A stretch of DNA of 64,000 nucleotides from NCBI GenBank assembly GCA_052034085.1, contig JBPOJA010000013.1, forward strand, positions 18,599-82,598, in the 5' to 3' direction. Source of the DNA: UBA1426 sp052034085. GTDB taxonomy: Bacteria > Bacillota > Clostridia > Peptostreptococcales > Anaerovoracaceae. Positions 1-8,126 of the stretch are shown one piece after another. The first letter of the stretch is position 1, and each line of letters opens with the position of its first letter. A model generated the notes under the pieces. That model did no database searches and was not told the DNA's origin. It worked only from the letters and a program-made list of their open reading frames with translations. The position numbers and the translations under genes are program-made.

Positions 1-1262
1 AGAAAAGCACTTGTGGGAGCTGCAAACAAAATTCCGCTTATGATATCAAGCATAAGTAAGGATACGCCTTTCAGCAATACTGCGGCTATTGCAACAATTA
101 TCCCCAGAGCCAGGGTAACCCTTCTTCCAAATAACATCTGCTCTTTCTCAGTAGCATCTTTTTTGACTACCTTCTTATAAAAGTCAACAGTAAACAGTGC
201 CTGAGCACCGGCCAGAGCATTTCCGCCGGTAGTCATACCCGCCATGAACACCATAAGAACAAAGAAGATGCTGCCAAGTCCCGTACCATAAACCATGCTC
301 ATTATGTATGGGGCCGTCTGCGACAGTGAATCAAGTCCGTGGCCTTCTCCGATTCCCAGAGAAATCAGTGAACATCCGAAAATGTTTCCGCTGAGAATGG
401 GAACAGGAGCCCATGCCAGCAATGTACCTATCAGATATGCTCTCAACAGGGCTTTGGTGCTTATGGTTGCAATGGCCTTGGAGTAATACCCCTGATCAAA
501 CAGCACCTGACCCATGGCAACAACGGCTGCAACAAGTCCGTATCGCAAAGCTACCAGGGATCCCATATTCAGGGCTTCGGGATTGTAGTTTACATTGTTT
601 GGATTTGTTGCCACATCCATAAGACCGTCATAAATATTGCCAATGCCCAGTGTCTTAATAACCAGAGGCACAGTTATGAGGAATATGGTCGCAATAATGA
701 AAAACTGAATAACGTCATTAAAAATGGAGCCCCTAAGCCCCGCCTTTGCAATATATGCTGTAACTATGATGACCGGTATGCTGGCTCCCACTTCATAAGG
801 CATGCCGAAAATTGTGTTGAATGCTATGCCTATGCCTACACCCTGCTCAGTGAATACATATAGAACTATGCCCACACCGAACATGAAGAAAACTGCGGAA
901 ACTTTCTTTCCGTAACGCTCCTGGACGAATTCAGTGAAAGTTGTACACTTGGGCATCTTTCGTCTGAGAGCCACAACTAGAGGTATGAAAATAAAGAACG
1001 GAACACAGGCCCCAAACGAATAGTTTATTCCTCCTGAAATTCCGTACCAGGTACCCGCCTCAGCGGCGCCCATAATAGTGGTGGTCCACACCCACGAAAC
1101 CATGACGCTGGCAGATATAAGTGCGTATGGTACGCTTCGGCCTGCTACAACGAAATCGTCAACGCCTTCCATGGGAAACCGGTTGGACACGACAACGGAT
1201 AAACCAATAAAAATGAATGCGAATACGGCTAAAATAAAATAGCCAAATGTACTGGTTACCAT
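1..1262 (-). CDS. Sodium:solute symporter (SSS family), C-terminus beyond window edge
   Basis: About 420 residues are visible, read from an ATG at 1262 preceded by a strong ribosome site (AGGAGG at about 1271-1276 on the complement). The N-terminus MVTSTFGYFILAVFAF begins the first membrane segment. The following SNRFPMEGVDDFVVAGRS matches the loop typical of SSS transporters, and many hydrophobic helices follow. The family imports small solutes with Na+. The substrate cannot be told from sequence. The gene has its own promoter with an inverted-repeat operator at the predicted transcription start. It lies downstream of a second SSS gene in the same direction. The family assignment is secure; the stop lies outside the window. 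Confidence 0.88.
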   Translation of the reverse strand, partial: MVTSTFGYFILAVFAFIFIGLSVVVSNRFPMEGVDDFVVAGRSVPYALISASVMVSWVWTTTIMGAAEAGTWYGISGGINYSFGACVPFFIFIPLVVALRRKMPKCTTFTEFVQERYGKKVSAVFFMFGVGIVLYVFTEQGVGIGIAFNTIFGMPYEVGASIPVIIVTAYIAKAGLRGSIFNDVIQFFIIATIFLITVPLVIKTLGIGNIYDGLMDVATNPNNVNYNPEALNMGSLVALRYGLVAAVVAMGQVLFDQGYYSKAIATISTKALLRAYLIGTLLAWAPVPILSGNIFGCSLISLGIGEGHGLDSLSQTAPYIMSMVYGTGLGSIFFVLMVFMAGMTTGGNALAGAQALFTVDFYKKVVKKDATEKEQMLFGRRVTLALGIIVAIAAVLLKGVSLLMLDIISGILFAAPTSAF

Positions 1263-1293
1263 GAACTTACCCCTCCTTTGCCAATCAATACGT

Positions 1294-1327
1294 GTTCATT
1301 ATTGTGCACCATTGTACAATAATGTAC
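1294..1327. promoter_or_regulatory. Inverted-repeat operator at the transcription start of the first symporter gene
   Basis: Two 15-bp arms, GTTCATTATTGTGCA (1294-1308) and the inverted TGTACAATAATGTAC (1313-1327), are separated by CCAT and match at 13 of 15 positions. They lie just downstream of the predicted -10 (1332-1337), so a bound protein would block transcription. A near-identical single arm occurs at 3090-3104 on the other symporter promoter. Operator function is inferred from symmetry and position. Confidence 0.65.
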
Positions 1328-1331
1328 TTTT

Positions 1332-1360
1332 ATGATAGCACGGCTCCATCGGGTTTTCAA
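1332..1360 (-). promoter_or_regulatory. Sigma-A type promoter of the first symporter gene
   Basis: Read on the complement: TTGAAA (1355-1360), 17-bp spacer, TATCAT (1332-1337), with TG one base before the -10 (extended -10). The predicted start near 1325 falls inside the inverted-repeat operator. Confidence 0.6.
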
Positions 1361-1382
1361 GGTTATTAGCTAATTATTCTGA

Positions 1383-2843
1383 TTATTCTTTAAATATGTC
1401 GGAAAAATAAAAAGTGCGCTCAACAACTTCAGGCATAGGCTCTTTGGTCATTATGGAAACGATCGCGCAAGTGCCAAGATTAATCAAAGCTCCGGCGAAA
1501 ACACTTTTGGAATCGAAATAGTTGTTCGTTATCAGCACATACATACAAAAAAACAAAGCCGAAGCCATGCCGGCCAGAACACCGCTGCCATTGACCCTTT
1601 TCGAAAACCATAGCGCAAAATATGCAGGAACAAGCAAAACAGTACCTATCCCAATTCCTGCAATCCAAAGATATATAATATTGCTGATGTTTATAGCAAA
1701 GGCAAAACCAACAGTGCCCGTCAGAATTACTCCCATTCTTGTCCAGAATATCATCTCCTTGTCCGAAGCCTGCCTGCTGATAAATCTCTTGATGATGTCA
1801 TTGGAAAAGATCTGCCCCGAGCCTATCATATATGAATCTGCCGATGACATTATAGCCGACACCAGGGTAATAATAACAAACAGAGCAAGAGAAGGCGCCA
1901 GCTTTTCGAAAATAAATCCATATATTAAGTACTCTTCTGCCATCCCCGAAGGGAACAGGGGCCGCTGAAAAATTCCGATATAGGTCGGTATCAGGAGAAG
2001 TATGAGGGTAATGGTCAACGGAATCAAATAGCCCCAAAATGCAACTTTGTCATTTTTACTCGCCCATATTCTTTCCCAGTCAGTCTGGTCTCCCATGAAA
2101 AAGAACAGCCCGAATGTCAGAAAAGAAGTAAGAATCACTGCAAGGTTGTCTCCGGCCCCAAGAATGGACAGCTGAATTGACTTCCCAGCCTCCTGATAAA
2201 ACAACAAGATGTTTTCCAGGCCATCATTTGCAGAAATGCTGTAGCACAGCAGAATAAACATGCCCACAGTTTGGAGGATTCCCTGAAATACGTCAGTTAC
2301 AACCACAGCCCAAAGACCGCTCATTGCCGTATATCCTGTGATTATCAGGAAGGTGGCAAGTATCGCCAGATTCCTGTCTATGTTAAACAAATATGTGAAC
2401 ATGAAAGACAATGCCGTAAACTGCATGCCCACCATGGTTACATTTCTTATCAGCAGGCCAAGACTGACCGGTATCCTGATAATTTCACCATATTCCGGAT
2501 ACCTCAGTGCAAATACATCCCCGATGCTGTGCATACGAAGCTTTCTGATTCGTTTAATGAACAGAAGGGCGAAAAAAAATCCAGCTAAACATGAGCTGGC
2601 GAAAATCCAATATTGGCTTACACCTTTAGAATATGCACTGCCTGCCAAACCTATTATGGTTCCTCCTCCAATCCAGGTCCCCATATAGGTTAAAATGACA
2701 AACCAGATGGTCAGGCTTCTTCCGCATAATGTATATTCCTCATAAGAATTAAGTGCCCTTTTTATGAAAAAGGCACTTAAGCCGAACAAAACCAATGTGT
2801 ATGCCACAAATGATATTACTGAAAGCAGTATCAGCCCGGTCAC
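1383..2843 (-). CDS. Sodium:solute symporter (SSS family)
   Basis: A 486-aa polytopic membrane protein of the solute:Na+ symporter family. The N-terminal part contains YEEYTLCGRSLTIWFVILTY, the usual loop between helices 1 and 2 of the family, and GGTIIGLAGSAYSKG follows. About 13 hydrophobic segments run to the C-terminus. The start is a GTG two bases after the stop of the small HTH gene; its ribosome site AGGAG lies inside the end of that gene, so the two are translationally coupled. The C-terminal tail is short and hydrophilic. Substrate unknown; it is not closely similar in sequence to the symporter at 1-1262. Confidence 0.9.
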   Translation of the reverse strand: MTGLILLSVISFVAYTLVLFGLSAFFIKRALNSYEEYTLCGRSLTIWFVILTYMGTWIGGGTIIGLAGSAYSKGVSQYWIFASSCLAGFFFALLFIKRIRKLRMHSIGDVFALRYPEYGEIIRIPVSLGLLIRNVTMVGMQFTALSFMFTYLFNIDRNLAILATFLIITGYTAMSGLWAVVVTDVFQGILQTVGMFILLCYSISANDGLENILLFYQEAGKSIQLSILGAGDNLAVILTSFLTFGLFFFMGDQTDWERIWASKNDKVAFWGYLIPLTITLILLLIPTYIGIFQRPLFPSGMAEEYLIYGFIFEKLAPSLALFVIITLVSAIMSSADSYMIGSGQIFSNDIIKRFISRQASDKEMIFWTRMGVILTGTVGFAFAINISNIIYLWIAGIGIGTVLLVPAYFALWFSKRVNGSGVLAGMASALFFCMYVLITNNYFDSKSVFAGALINLGTCAIVSIMTKEPMPEVVERTFYFSDIFKE

Positions 2844-2845
2844 TT

Positions 2846-3040
2846 CTACTCCTTCTGATTTACGGTCCTTTCATTATTCGCTTTTATCCAGCTTATAACC
2901 TCTTCCTGATCAAACCTGATGGTCTTTCCAAGCTTAATAAAAGGAAGGCCTCTCTTCTTAAGATTGTATATTGTAGATCTTGTAACTTGCAGCATCTCAC
3001 TGACATCTTCAATTGTCAAATATTTAATATCTGCAGGCAT
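2846..3040 (-). CDS. Small excisionase/MerR-type helix-turn-helix DNA-binding protein
   Basis: 64 residues that form almost only a winged HTH of the excisionase (HTH_17) type: YLTIEDVSEMLQVTRSTIYN is the helix-turn-helix and GLPFIKLGKTIRFDQEEVIS the wing and following helix. There is no integrase next to it; it is instead the first gene of a two-gene operon with a sodium symporter, with a ribosome site AAGGAG before its ATG. Free-standing proteins of this type can act as transcription factors. It is a candidate for the protein that binds the operator shared with the other symporter gene (inference). Function as a recombination directionality factor is less likely in this setting. Confidence 0.8.
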   Translation of the reverse strand: MPADIKYLTIEDVSEMLQVTRSTIYNLKKRGLPFIKLGKTIRFDQEEVISWIKANNERTVNQKE

Positions 3041-3089
3041 TTTACAACTCCTTGTTTATCAGCTCTATTTTTAAACCAACCATATTTCT

Positions 3090-3104
3090 GTCCATTATTG
3101 TACA
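3090..3104. promoter_or_regulatory. Operator half-site shared with the first symporter promoter
   Basis: GTCCATTATTGTACA matches the arm at 1294-1308 in 13 of 15 positions and is in the same orientation relative to transcription. It overlaps the predicted -10 of the HTH-symporter operon, fitting autoregulation. A clear second arm was not found here. Confidence 0.5.
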
Positions 3105-3125
3105 TTATCATCCAATTATTTGCAA
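3097..3125 (-). promoter_or_regulatory. Promoter of the HTH-symporter operon
   Basis: On the complement: TTGCAA (3120-3125), 17-bp spacer, TACAAT (3097-3102). The -35 is weak, the -10 is good. The operator half-site covers the -10. Confidence 0.5.
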
Positions 3126-3175
3126 TCGCTTTTACGGTTCCGGTGCTTTCGACTTTCATCTTCGAGCCCCGTTAT

Positions 3176-3849
3176 TCAATGTATAAAATATAGTTTTACA
3201 ATTTTATCAATTATTTTAGTATTGAACGGGTATTTCTCTGATTCACAGGTTACTATCAAATTATCCCATTCTATTATCCCATTTTCTCTGTATGTTGCCA
3301 GTTTTTTTGACATTGAGGCAAGATATTCAGTATTATCAAGCATCCCAAAATGTTCCCAACCAATCTTTCTGCCATCGCAGGGTCTGTTTATTGTAAAATC
3401 AGGGTAATATTTATGATTTCCGAAACTTAGGGCTTCCTCGTATCTGAAGCAAATATTATTTGCTTCAAGCAAACTTGCGATAATAGATTCCGACTTAGAT
3501 CTGACACCAAGTCCTTTGCTTGAGTAATAAATAATATTTTCCCGAAATGCCGGATTCTGTTCGTAATCATCCTCAAACCGGTCTCAATGTATTTTTTCCT
3601 TGCCAACTGCTTAATCAATGGAAAATCTTCCGCACACAAATATTCAGTTTGACATTGCTTTTGATTTTTCTTATTTTTGCCAAAATATCGATAAAAACGC
3701 CTTTTCCCTGCAACCAGTTTAATCTGTAAGTTTCCCTGGGGAAGTCTTTCCAATTCTTTTTCATAGGCTTCTATCATTTTCCGGTAACCATCACACTCAT
3801 CTTCAATGATTCTTTGTATATCCCGGTTGAATATTTTCATCCCCTCCAA
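3176..3849 (-). pseudogene. Frame-broken remnant of a PD-(D/E)XK-like clostridial hypothetical protein
   Basis: Two overlapping reading frames make one protein. The N-terminal frame (from 3849) has a long helical region EKELERLPQGNLQIKLVAG followed by RRFYRYF. The C-terminal frame (to 3176) contains GVRSKSESIIA, YYPDFTI and IGWEHFGMLD. The frame switch is around 3560-3570, where RMIT of one frame should continue as EQNPAFREN of the other. Intact family members as I remember them (about 290 aa in Lachnospiraceae and relatives) carry roughly 70 more residues between these halves, so one out-of-frame deletion could explain both the loss and the shift. The PDF and W-E-H pattern resembles a nuclease fold of the PD-(D/E)XK type, but no function is known to me. 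A sequencing error cannot be excluded. Confidence 0.6.
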
Positions 3850-4016
3850 ATCTATGCGTCAAACATCAAGCGATTTCCATATATTACCATAATATATAGG
3901 GATGCCTTTCATGTCAATGCCTTTATCTTTTCAACAATAAGTTTTTCATTAAATCGAAAGACATTTCAGAGGGTTTTCACATCCAAATAAACGAATTCTT
4001 ATTTCAATAAAAAAAA

Positions 4017-4241
4017 TCGCTTACGCTCGAAGGTGTTTATAAGCGAAATTGTATTAAATCATATGTTTTCGCTTAACCCGCAAGGATAAAATAAGCCATA
4101 AAGAAATCCTTCTCTTTTTTTCGCTTACTTTTTTCACTAAGTCAACGCTACAATAAGCGTAATTTTTTCTTCCAGTACAATTTGGCTTATTTTCGAAGAT
4201 ATGTATAAGCCAAAATTCTGATTAACTTGCATTTTGGCTTA
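4017..4241. repeat. Array of nine phased 7-bp boxes (TSGCTTA / TAAGCSA) in alternating orientation
   Basis: This fills most of the gene-free stretch 3850-4268. Boxes: TCGCTTA 4017-4023, TAAGCGA 4040-4046, TCGCTTA 4069-4075, TAAGCCA 4092-4098, TCGCTTA 4121-4127, TAAGCGT 4154-4160, TGGCTTA 4183-4189, TAAGCCA 4206-4212, TGGCTTA 4235-4241. Forward boxes recur every 52 bp (62 bp once). Inside each pair the gap is 16 bp (26 bp in the third pair) and between pairs always 22 bp. Most boxes are preceded, in their own orientation, by an A/T tract (about AATTT). The spacing suits a protein binding one face of DNA; a multi-site transposon end is one possibility. The part 3850-4010 is AT-rich with nothing recognised. 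Confidence 0.8.
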
Positions 4242-4268
4242 AAGAAATGGATGGGAGAGCTTCAAATG

Positions 4269-4793
4269 CTATCTTTTTTCTACTATTTCCAATGGCACCC
4301 GTACCCGAGTAATACTATTCAGAAAAGGCAACTCCACAAAAGCTTCTCGTTTGTGCCGGTCTATTTTCTTTATCAGGCCTTCGCTGCCTTTAAGAGGTCC
4401 CTCGGTTATAGTGATTGCATCGCCTTCAATAAATCCTTTGGAGAGTGATATATTGAAATTCTCGTCTGCCAGTGTCAAAAATCGTTCTACTTCGTCCACA
4501 CTCATCGGTGTAATTCTGTCGCCTACCCGAAGCAGCCGCTTGAATTCGGCCGTCTTCCACAATGCGGCGGCTACTTCATCGATATAATCGCTGATTATTA
4601 TGAAGTAGCCGGGAAATAAGGGTTGCAGAATGGAAAATGTCTGTCCCTGCTTTCTTTGCTGTTTTTCCCAGGACGGAACAAAAAGCTTATCAAAAATATC
4701 TTCTGCAAGCAGACGCCTTATGTCTTCTGCCATCTTAAACTCGTGTCCTGTCAGAACCTGTATGACATACCAGTTATCCAGACGTATCCCCAT
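4269..4793 (-). CDS. NusG paralogue, LoaP-like transcription antiterminator
   Basis: 174 residues from the ATG at 4793, chosen over an upstream extension because AGAGGA precedes it and MGIRLDNWYVIQVLTGHE is the normal N-terminus of a NusG N-terminal domain. The NGN domain covers about residues 1-110 (FPGYFII is the conserved core) and a KOW motif, EGDAITITEGPLKGSEGLI, follows at about 120-150. Specialised NusG paralogues keep RNA polymerase elongating through terminators in selected long operons. This gene lies 10 bp after murJ at the end of the F-type ATPase operon, an unusual place for a LoaP-like factor, which normally precedes polysaccharide or antibiotic clusters. Housekeeping NusG is usually beside secE and rplK, so this is probably a paralogue. 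Confidence 0.82.
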   Translation of the reverse strand: MGIRLDNWYVIQVLTGHEFKMAEDIRRLLAEDIFDKLFVPSWEKQQRKQGQTFSILQPLFPGYFIIISDYIDEVAAALWKTAEFKRLLRVGDRITPMSVDEVERFLTLADENFNISLSKGFIEGDAITITEGPLKGSEGLIKKIDRHKREAFVELPFLNSITRVRVPLEIVEKR

Positions 4794-4803
4794 TTGTTTT
4801 CCT

Positions 4804-6315
4804 CTACTTGACAAGGTCCTTGAGAAGAGAAAGCTCTTCGATTTTAAAAATCCACAGCAATAAAAGATATACAAGTCCGGCGGCAACTATAGTCCAAAAC
4901 ATGGAAAAAACCACTGATAAATGTAAACCGTAAAGGAGAGCTTTAAAAACCAGTCTGGAACCTCCGACTGCAAGCAGGGCGGCAAATGTTATTTCTGCCA
5001 TTTTGACCCTGCCCGTTGACAGTTTGATTTTGGGATATTTTTTTCGCATAAGATAATATAACATACCGGCATTTAAGGCAGCCGCCATGCTGGTGGCCAG
5101 AGCCAGACCCCGGTGGGCCATGGAGCCGATCAGAAGAAGGTTAAACAGAATGTTGGAACCGGCCCCTATGGCTCCGCAAACTACCGGTGTTTTCGTATCT
5201 TCTAAAGCATAATAGGCTTTTACCAGCAGGCTGTTGGCGGATGCAAAAGCCAGCCCGATGGAATAATAGAAAAAGGCTCCTCCCGTCAGGGCTGTTGATG
5301 CGGCATCAAAAGCACCCCTCTGATAAACCAGAGCAACAATATATTCACTGTATAGCATAGCACCCATGGATGCCGGCAGGCTGATTATAAAAATTATAGT
5401 CATGCCCTTGGACAAGGCATCATTGAAAGCAGGATAATCCCCCGCCGCCATGGTTTTGGTCAGTTTCGGGTAAATGATGGTCACTATTATACTGATAGTG
5501 AGAGCGGTAATCATGCCAACCAGCAGATTGCCATAATTAAGCGCAGAAACGCTGCCCTCCGACAGGCCCGAGGCCAGCATCTTGTCCACAAAAGAGTTAA
5601 TCTGATTAACCATGCTACCCAGAAATACCGGCAGAGCCAGGATCGCAATCTCTCTGGCAGTATTGCCAATTCTATATGAGAAATTATACAGGAAACCCTC
5701 CTTGCGGGTCATGAAAGCCATAATAATGAACCTTGCCATTGATCCAAGCAGAATTCCAAGGGCCATTACATAATGACTGTAAAAGGCTCCAACCACAATG
5801 GCTCCCAGCACGAAAATACTTTGGGAATAACCTGCCAGCATGGGTTTTAAAAATATTCCCTTGTAATGCAGATAGGATTCCATTAAGCTTGCGCCTCCTG
5901 TAAAGAGCAGATAAGCAAAACTGAATCTGAGGAAAAATACAGTCAGGCTGGCCGTTTCTCCTGTATAGCCTCTGGCAAACACTGAGGTCACGGGCTCTGC
6001 GAATGCTATACCCAAAGCCGCCACAATCAGGGCTAAGAAGGTAGCCAAGTTGATAGCTTCCGAAGTAAATTTGTCTCCGGAGGATTGTCCTTCATTTTCC
6101 ACAATTCTTGAATAAATGGGCAGATATGAAACTCCCATAGATGTAAAGATGCCGGCAAAAAGTATCCCAGGAATGGCATTGGCCATAACATAGGCATCAA
6201 CAATATAGCCGGTTCCAAAAAAACCGGCTAGAAGTATTTCCCTTATAAAACCTGTGATTTTAGACAGCAGAGTCAGGATTGCCAGCAAGGCCGCTGTCCT
6301 GGCAGCAGTACGCAT
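4804..6315 (-). CDS. murJ: MurJ lipid II flippase (MviN family)
   Basis: 503 aa, typical for MurJ, with about 14 hydrophobic segments. The N-terminal LLSKITGFIREILLAGFFGT is the family signature (the Arg-rich first-helix region), and an Ala/Gly-rich fold of the MOP exporter superfamily follows. MurJ moves the lipid-linked peptidoglycan precursor across the cytoplasmic membrane. It starts 4 bp after the stop of atpC, so it is transcribed with the ATP synthase genes, and it is followed at once by the NusG paralogue. A general MOP-type polysaccharide exporter is the alternative, but length and N-terminus favour MurJ. Confidence 0.85.
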   Translation of the reverse strand: MRTAARTAALLAILTLLSKITGFIREILLAGFFGTGYIVDAYVMANAIPGILFAGIFTSMGVSYLPIYSRIVENEGQSSGDKFTSEAINLATFLALIVAALGIAFAEPVTSVFARGYTGETASLTVFFLRFSFAYLLFTGGASLMESYLHYKGIFLKPMLAGYSQSIFVLGAIVVGAFYSHYVMALGILLGSMARFIIMAFMTRKEGFLYNFSYRIGNTAREIAILALPVFLGSMVNQINSFVDKMLASGLSEGSVSALNYGNLLVGMITALTISIIVTIIYPKLTKTMAAGDYPAFNDALSKGMTIIFIISLPASMGAMLYSEYIVALVYQRGAFDAASTALTGGAFFYYSIGLAFASANSLLVKAYYALEDTKTPVVCGAIGAGSNILFNLLLIGSMAHRGLALATSMAAALNAGMLYYLMRKKYPKIKLSTGRVKMAEITFAALLAVGGSRLVFKALLYGLHLSVVFSMFWTIVAAGLVYLLLLWIFKIEELSLLKDLVK

Positions 6316-6319
6316 GGAG

Positions 6320-6724
6320 CTACCCCCTGAGTTTCACTCTGTTAAGCGCCTTTTCTATGGAAAGTTTTGCAAGTCTCACATCCTGTTCATCAGTGCTGGT
6401 CTCCAGTATGGACTTTGCTTCTTCAATCTTGCGCTCCTGGCGGGCCAGATCTATTTCCTCCGGCCATTCCGCCGCATCGGCAAAGATGGTTACGTGATTT
6501 TTTTTAACATCTATAAATCCGCCTGTTACCGAAGCAGCTTTAAAATCCTTTTCACCCTCTTCTTTAATGCGCATAATTCCGGTACCTAAAAGCTTGCACG
6601 CAGGCGCATGGTTGGCAAGAAAACCTTCGTAGCCGACTGTAGTCCTGACTATTACCATTTCCACTTCGCCTTCATAAAACAGCCTTTCGGGCGTTATTAC
6701 TTCAAGCTTAAAGGTCTTAGCCAT
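6320..6724 (-). CDS. atpC: F1Fo ATPase epsilon subunit
   Basis: 134 residues from the ATG at 6724 (an ATG at 6736 is too close to its possible ribosome site). The sequence begins MAKTFKLEVITPERLFYEGE, the standard epsilon beta-sandwich start, and ends with the two-helix region rich in Arg, Lys and Glu (RQERKIEEAKSILE). Epsilon is part of the central stalk and can inhibit ATP hydrolysis. The start overlaps the end of atpD by 8 bases, showing coupling. Confidence 0.93.
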   Translation of the reverse strand: MAKTFKLEVITPERLFYEGEVEMVIVRTTVGYEGFLANHAPACKLLGTGIMRIKEEGEKDFKAASVTGGFIDVKKNHVTIFADAAEWPEEIDLARQERKIEEAKSILETSTDEQDVRLAKLSIEKALNRVKLRG

Positions 6725-8114
6725 TGGATTTCTCATACCTTTCTACAACTTCGTCTATGCCTCCCGCAAACAGGAACATGGATTCAGGTATGTGGTCATG
6801 CTTTCCTTCCAGAATTTCTTTGAAGCTTCTTACTGTTTCTTTAAGCGGGATATATTTTCCCGGAGTTCCTGTAAATTGTTCTGCAACGTGGAAGGGCTGA
6901 GAAAGGAAACGCTGAATTTTCCTTGCTCTGGCAACCGTTAGTTTGTCGGATTCGCTGAGCTCGTCCATGCCAAGGATAGCTATGATATCTTGAAGCTCCT
7001 TATAGCGCTGGAGCACTTCCTGAACTCCTCTGGCAGTATTGTAATGCTCTTCTCCGATGATTACGGGATCCATGATTCTTGATGTGGATTCCAGCGGATC
7101 TACAGCAGGATAAATACCAAGCTCTGTGATGGCACGGGAAAGAACCGTAGTTGCGTCAAGGTGGGCAAAAGTCGTTGCCGGAGCAGGGTCAGTCAAGTCA
7201 TCAGCGGGTACATAAATGGCCTGCACTGATGTTATTGAACCCTTTTTGGTCGAAGTTATGCGCTCCTGCAAAGCACCCATTTCAGTTGCCAGTGTGGGCT
7301 GATAACCTACTGCGCTGGGAACACGGCCCAAAAGAGCAGATACTTCAGAGCCGGCCTGTGTAAATCTGAATATATTGTCGATGAAAAGCAGAACGTCCTG
7401 GCCCAAAACATCCCTGAAGTACTCAGCCATGGTAAGGCCTGATAAGCCTACTCTCATTCTGGCTCCGGGAGGTTCGTTCATCTGCCCGAATACCATTGCG
7501 GTTTTATCAATAACTCCGGAATCTATCATTTCGTGGTAAAGGTCATTACCTTCCCTGGTTCTTTCTCCTACACCTGCGAAGACCGATATTCCTCCGTGCT
7601 CCTTTGCTATGTTGTTAATGAGTTCCTGGATGAGAACAGTCTTACCAACGCCGGCGCCGCCGAAAAGACCTACTTTTCCGCCCCTTGTGTAAGGCGCAAT
7701 CAGGTCAACAACTTTTATACCGGTTTCGAAAATCTGGGATGAAGTATCCTGGTCCTCGAAAGCCGGCGCCGGTCTGTGAATTGGCATCCTTCTTTCGGTT
7801 TCACAGGGCCCCTTTTCATCTATAGTGTCGCCTACAACATTGAAGAGACGACCCAGCACTTCCGGTCCCACAGGTACACTTATAGGGCCCCTGGTGTCTA
7901 CCGCTTTCATACCTCTTATAAGTCCGTCTGTCGATGAAAGTGCAACACATCTTGCTACGTCGTCACCTATATGCTGTGCAACTTCCACTACAATCTCCCT
8001 GTCATCGTGGATAATTTTTATGGCGTTCAAAAGCTCCGGCATCTCCTCCGGGCTGAATTTTATGTCTACTACAGGTCCTATAACCTGATGAACTATGCCT
8101 ATGTGCTCTACCAC
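6717..8114 (-). CDS. atpD: F1Fo ATPase beta subunit
   Basis: 465 aa, full length. The P-loop GGAGVGKTVLIQELINN, the catalytic segment VFAGVGERTREGNDLYHEM and the DELSESDKLTVARARKIQ segment (the beta-subunit DELSEED motif, here DELSESD) are all present. Beta carries the three catalytic sites of F1 and makes or splits ATP. It follows atpG in the usual order. The last acidic residue of the DELSEED motif is replaced by Ser-Asp, a small variation. Confidence 0.97.
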   Translation of the reverse strand: MVEHIGIVHQVIGPVVDIKFSPEEMPELLNAIKIIHDDREIVVEVAQHIGDDVARCVALSSTDGLIRGMKAVDTRGPISVPVGPEVLGRLFNVVGDTIDEKGPCETERRMPIHRPAPAFEDQDTSSQIFETGIKVVDLIAPYTRGGKVGLFGGAGVGKTVLIQELINNIAKEHGGISVFAGVGERTREGNDLYHEMIDSGVIDKTAMVFGQMNEPPGARMRVGLSGLTMAEYFRDVLGQDVLLFIDNIFRFTQAGSEVSALLGRVPSAVGYQPTLATEMGALQERITSTKKGSITSVQAIYVPADDLTDPAPATTFAHLDATTVLSRAITELGIYPAVDPLESTSRIMDPVIIGEEHYNTARGVQEVLQRYKELQDIIAILGMDELSESDKLTVARARKIQRFLSQPFHVAEQFTGTPGKYIPLKETVRSFKEILEGKHDHIPESMFLFAGGIDEVVERYEKSNG

Positions 8115-8126
8115 GCTGTTACCTCC

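Noticed and set aside
1522..1968. Plus-strand open frame opposite the second symporter
   Set aside because: It is the antisense shadow of a clear membrane protein gene, with no ribosome site or family match. The same holds for many frames of 60-265 codons across the window, for example 19413-20210 opposite ntpA.
2846..3040. Prophage or integrative element marked by an excisionase
   Set aside because: No integrase, attachment repeat or phage gene was found around this small HTH gene.
4017..4241. CRISPR array
   Set aside because: The repeated unit is only about 7-12 bp, alternates in orientation and has two gap sizes; there are no cas genes nearby.
4794..4886. Longer start for the NusG paralogue
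   Set aside because: It would overlap murJ by 83 bases and adds a non-family sequence; the ATG at 4793 has its own ribosome site.
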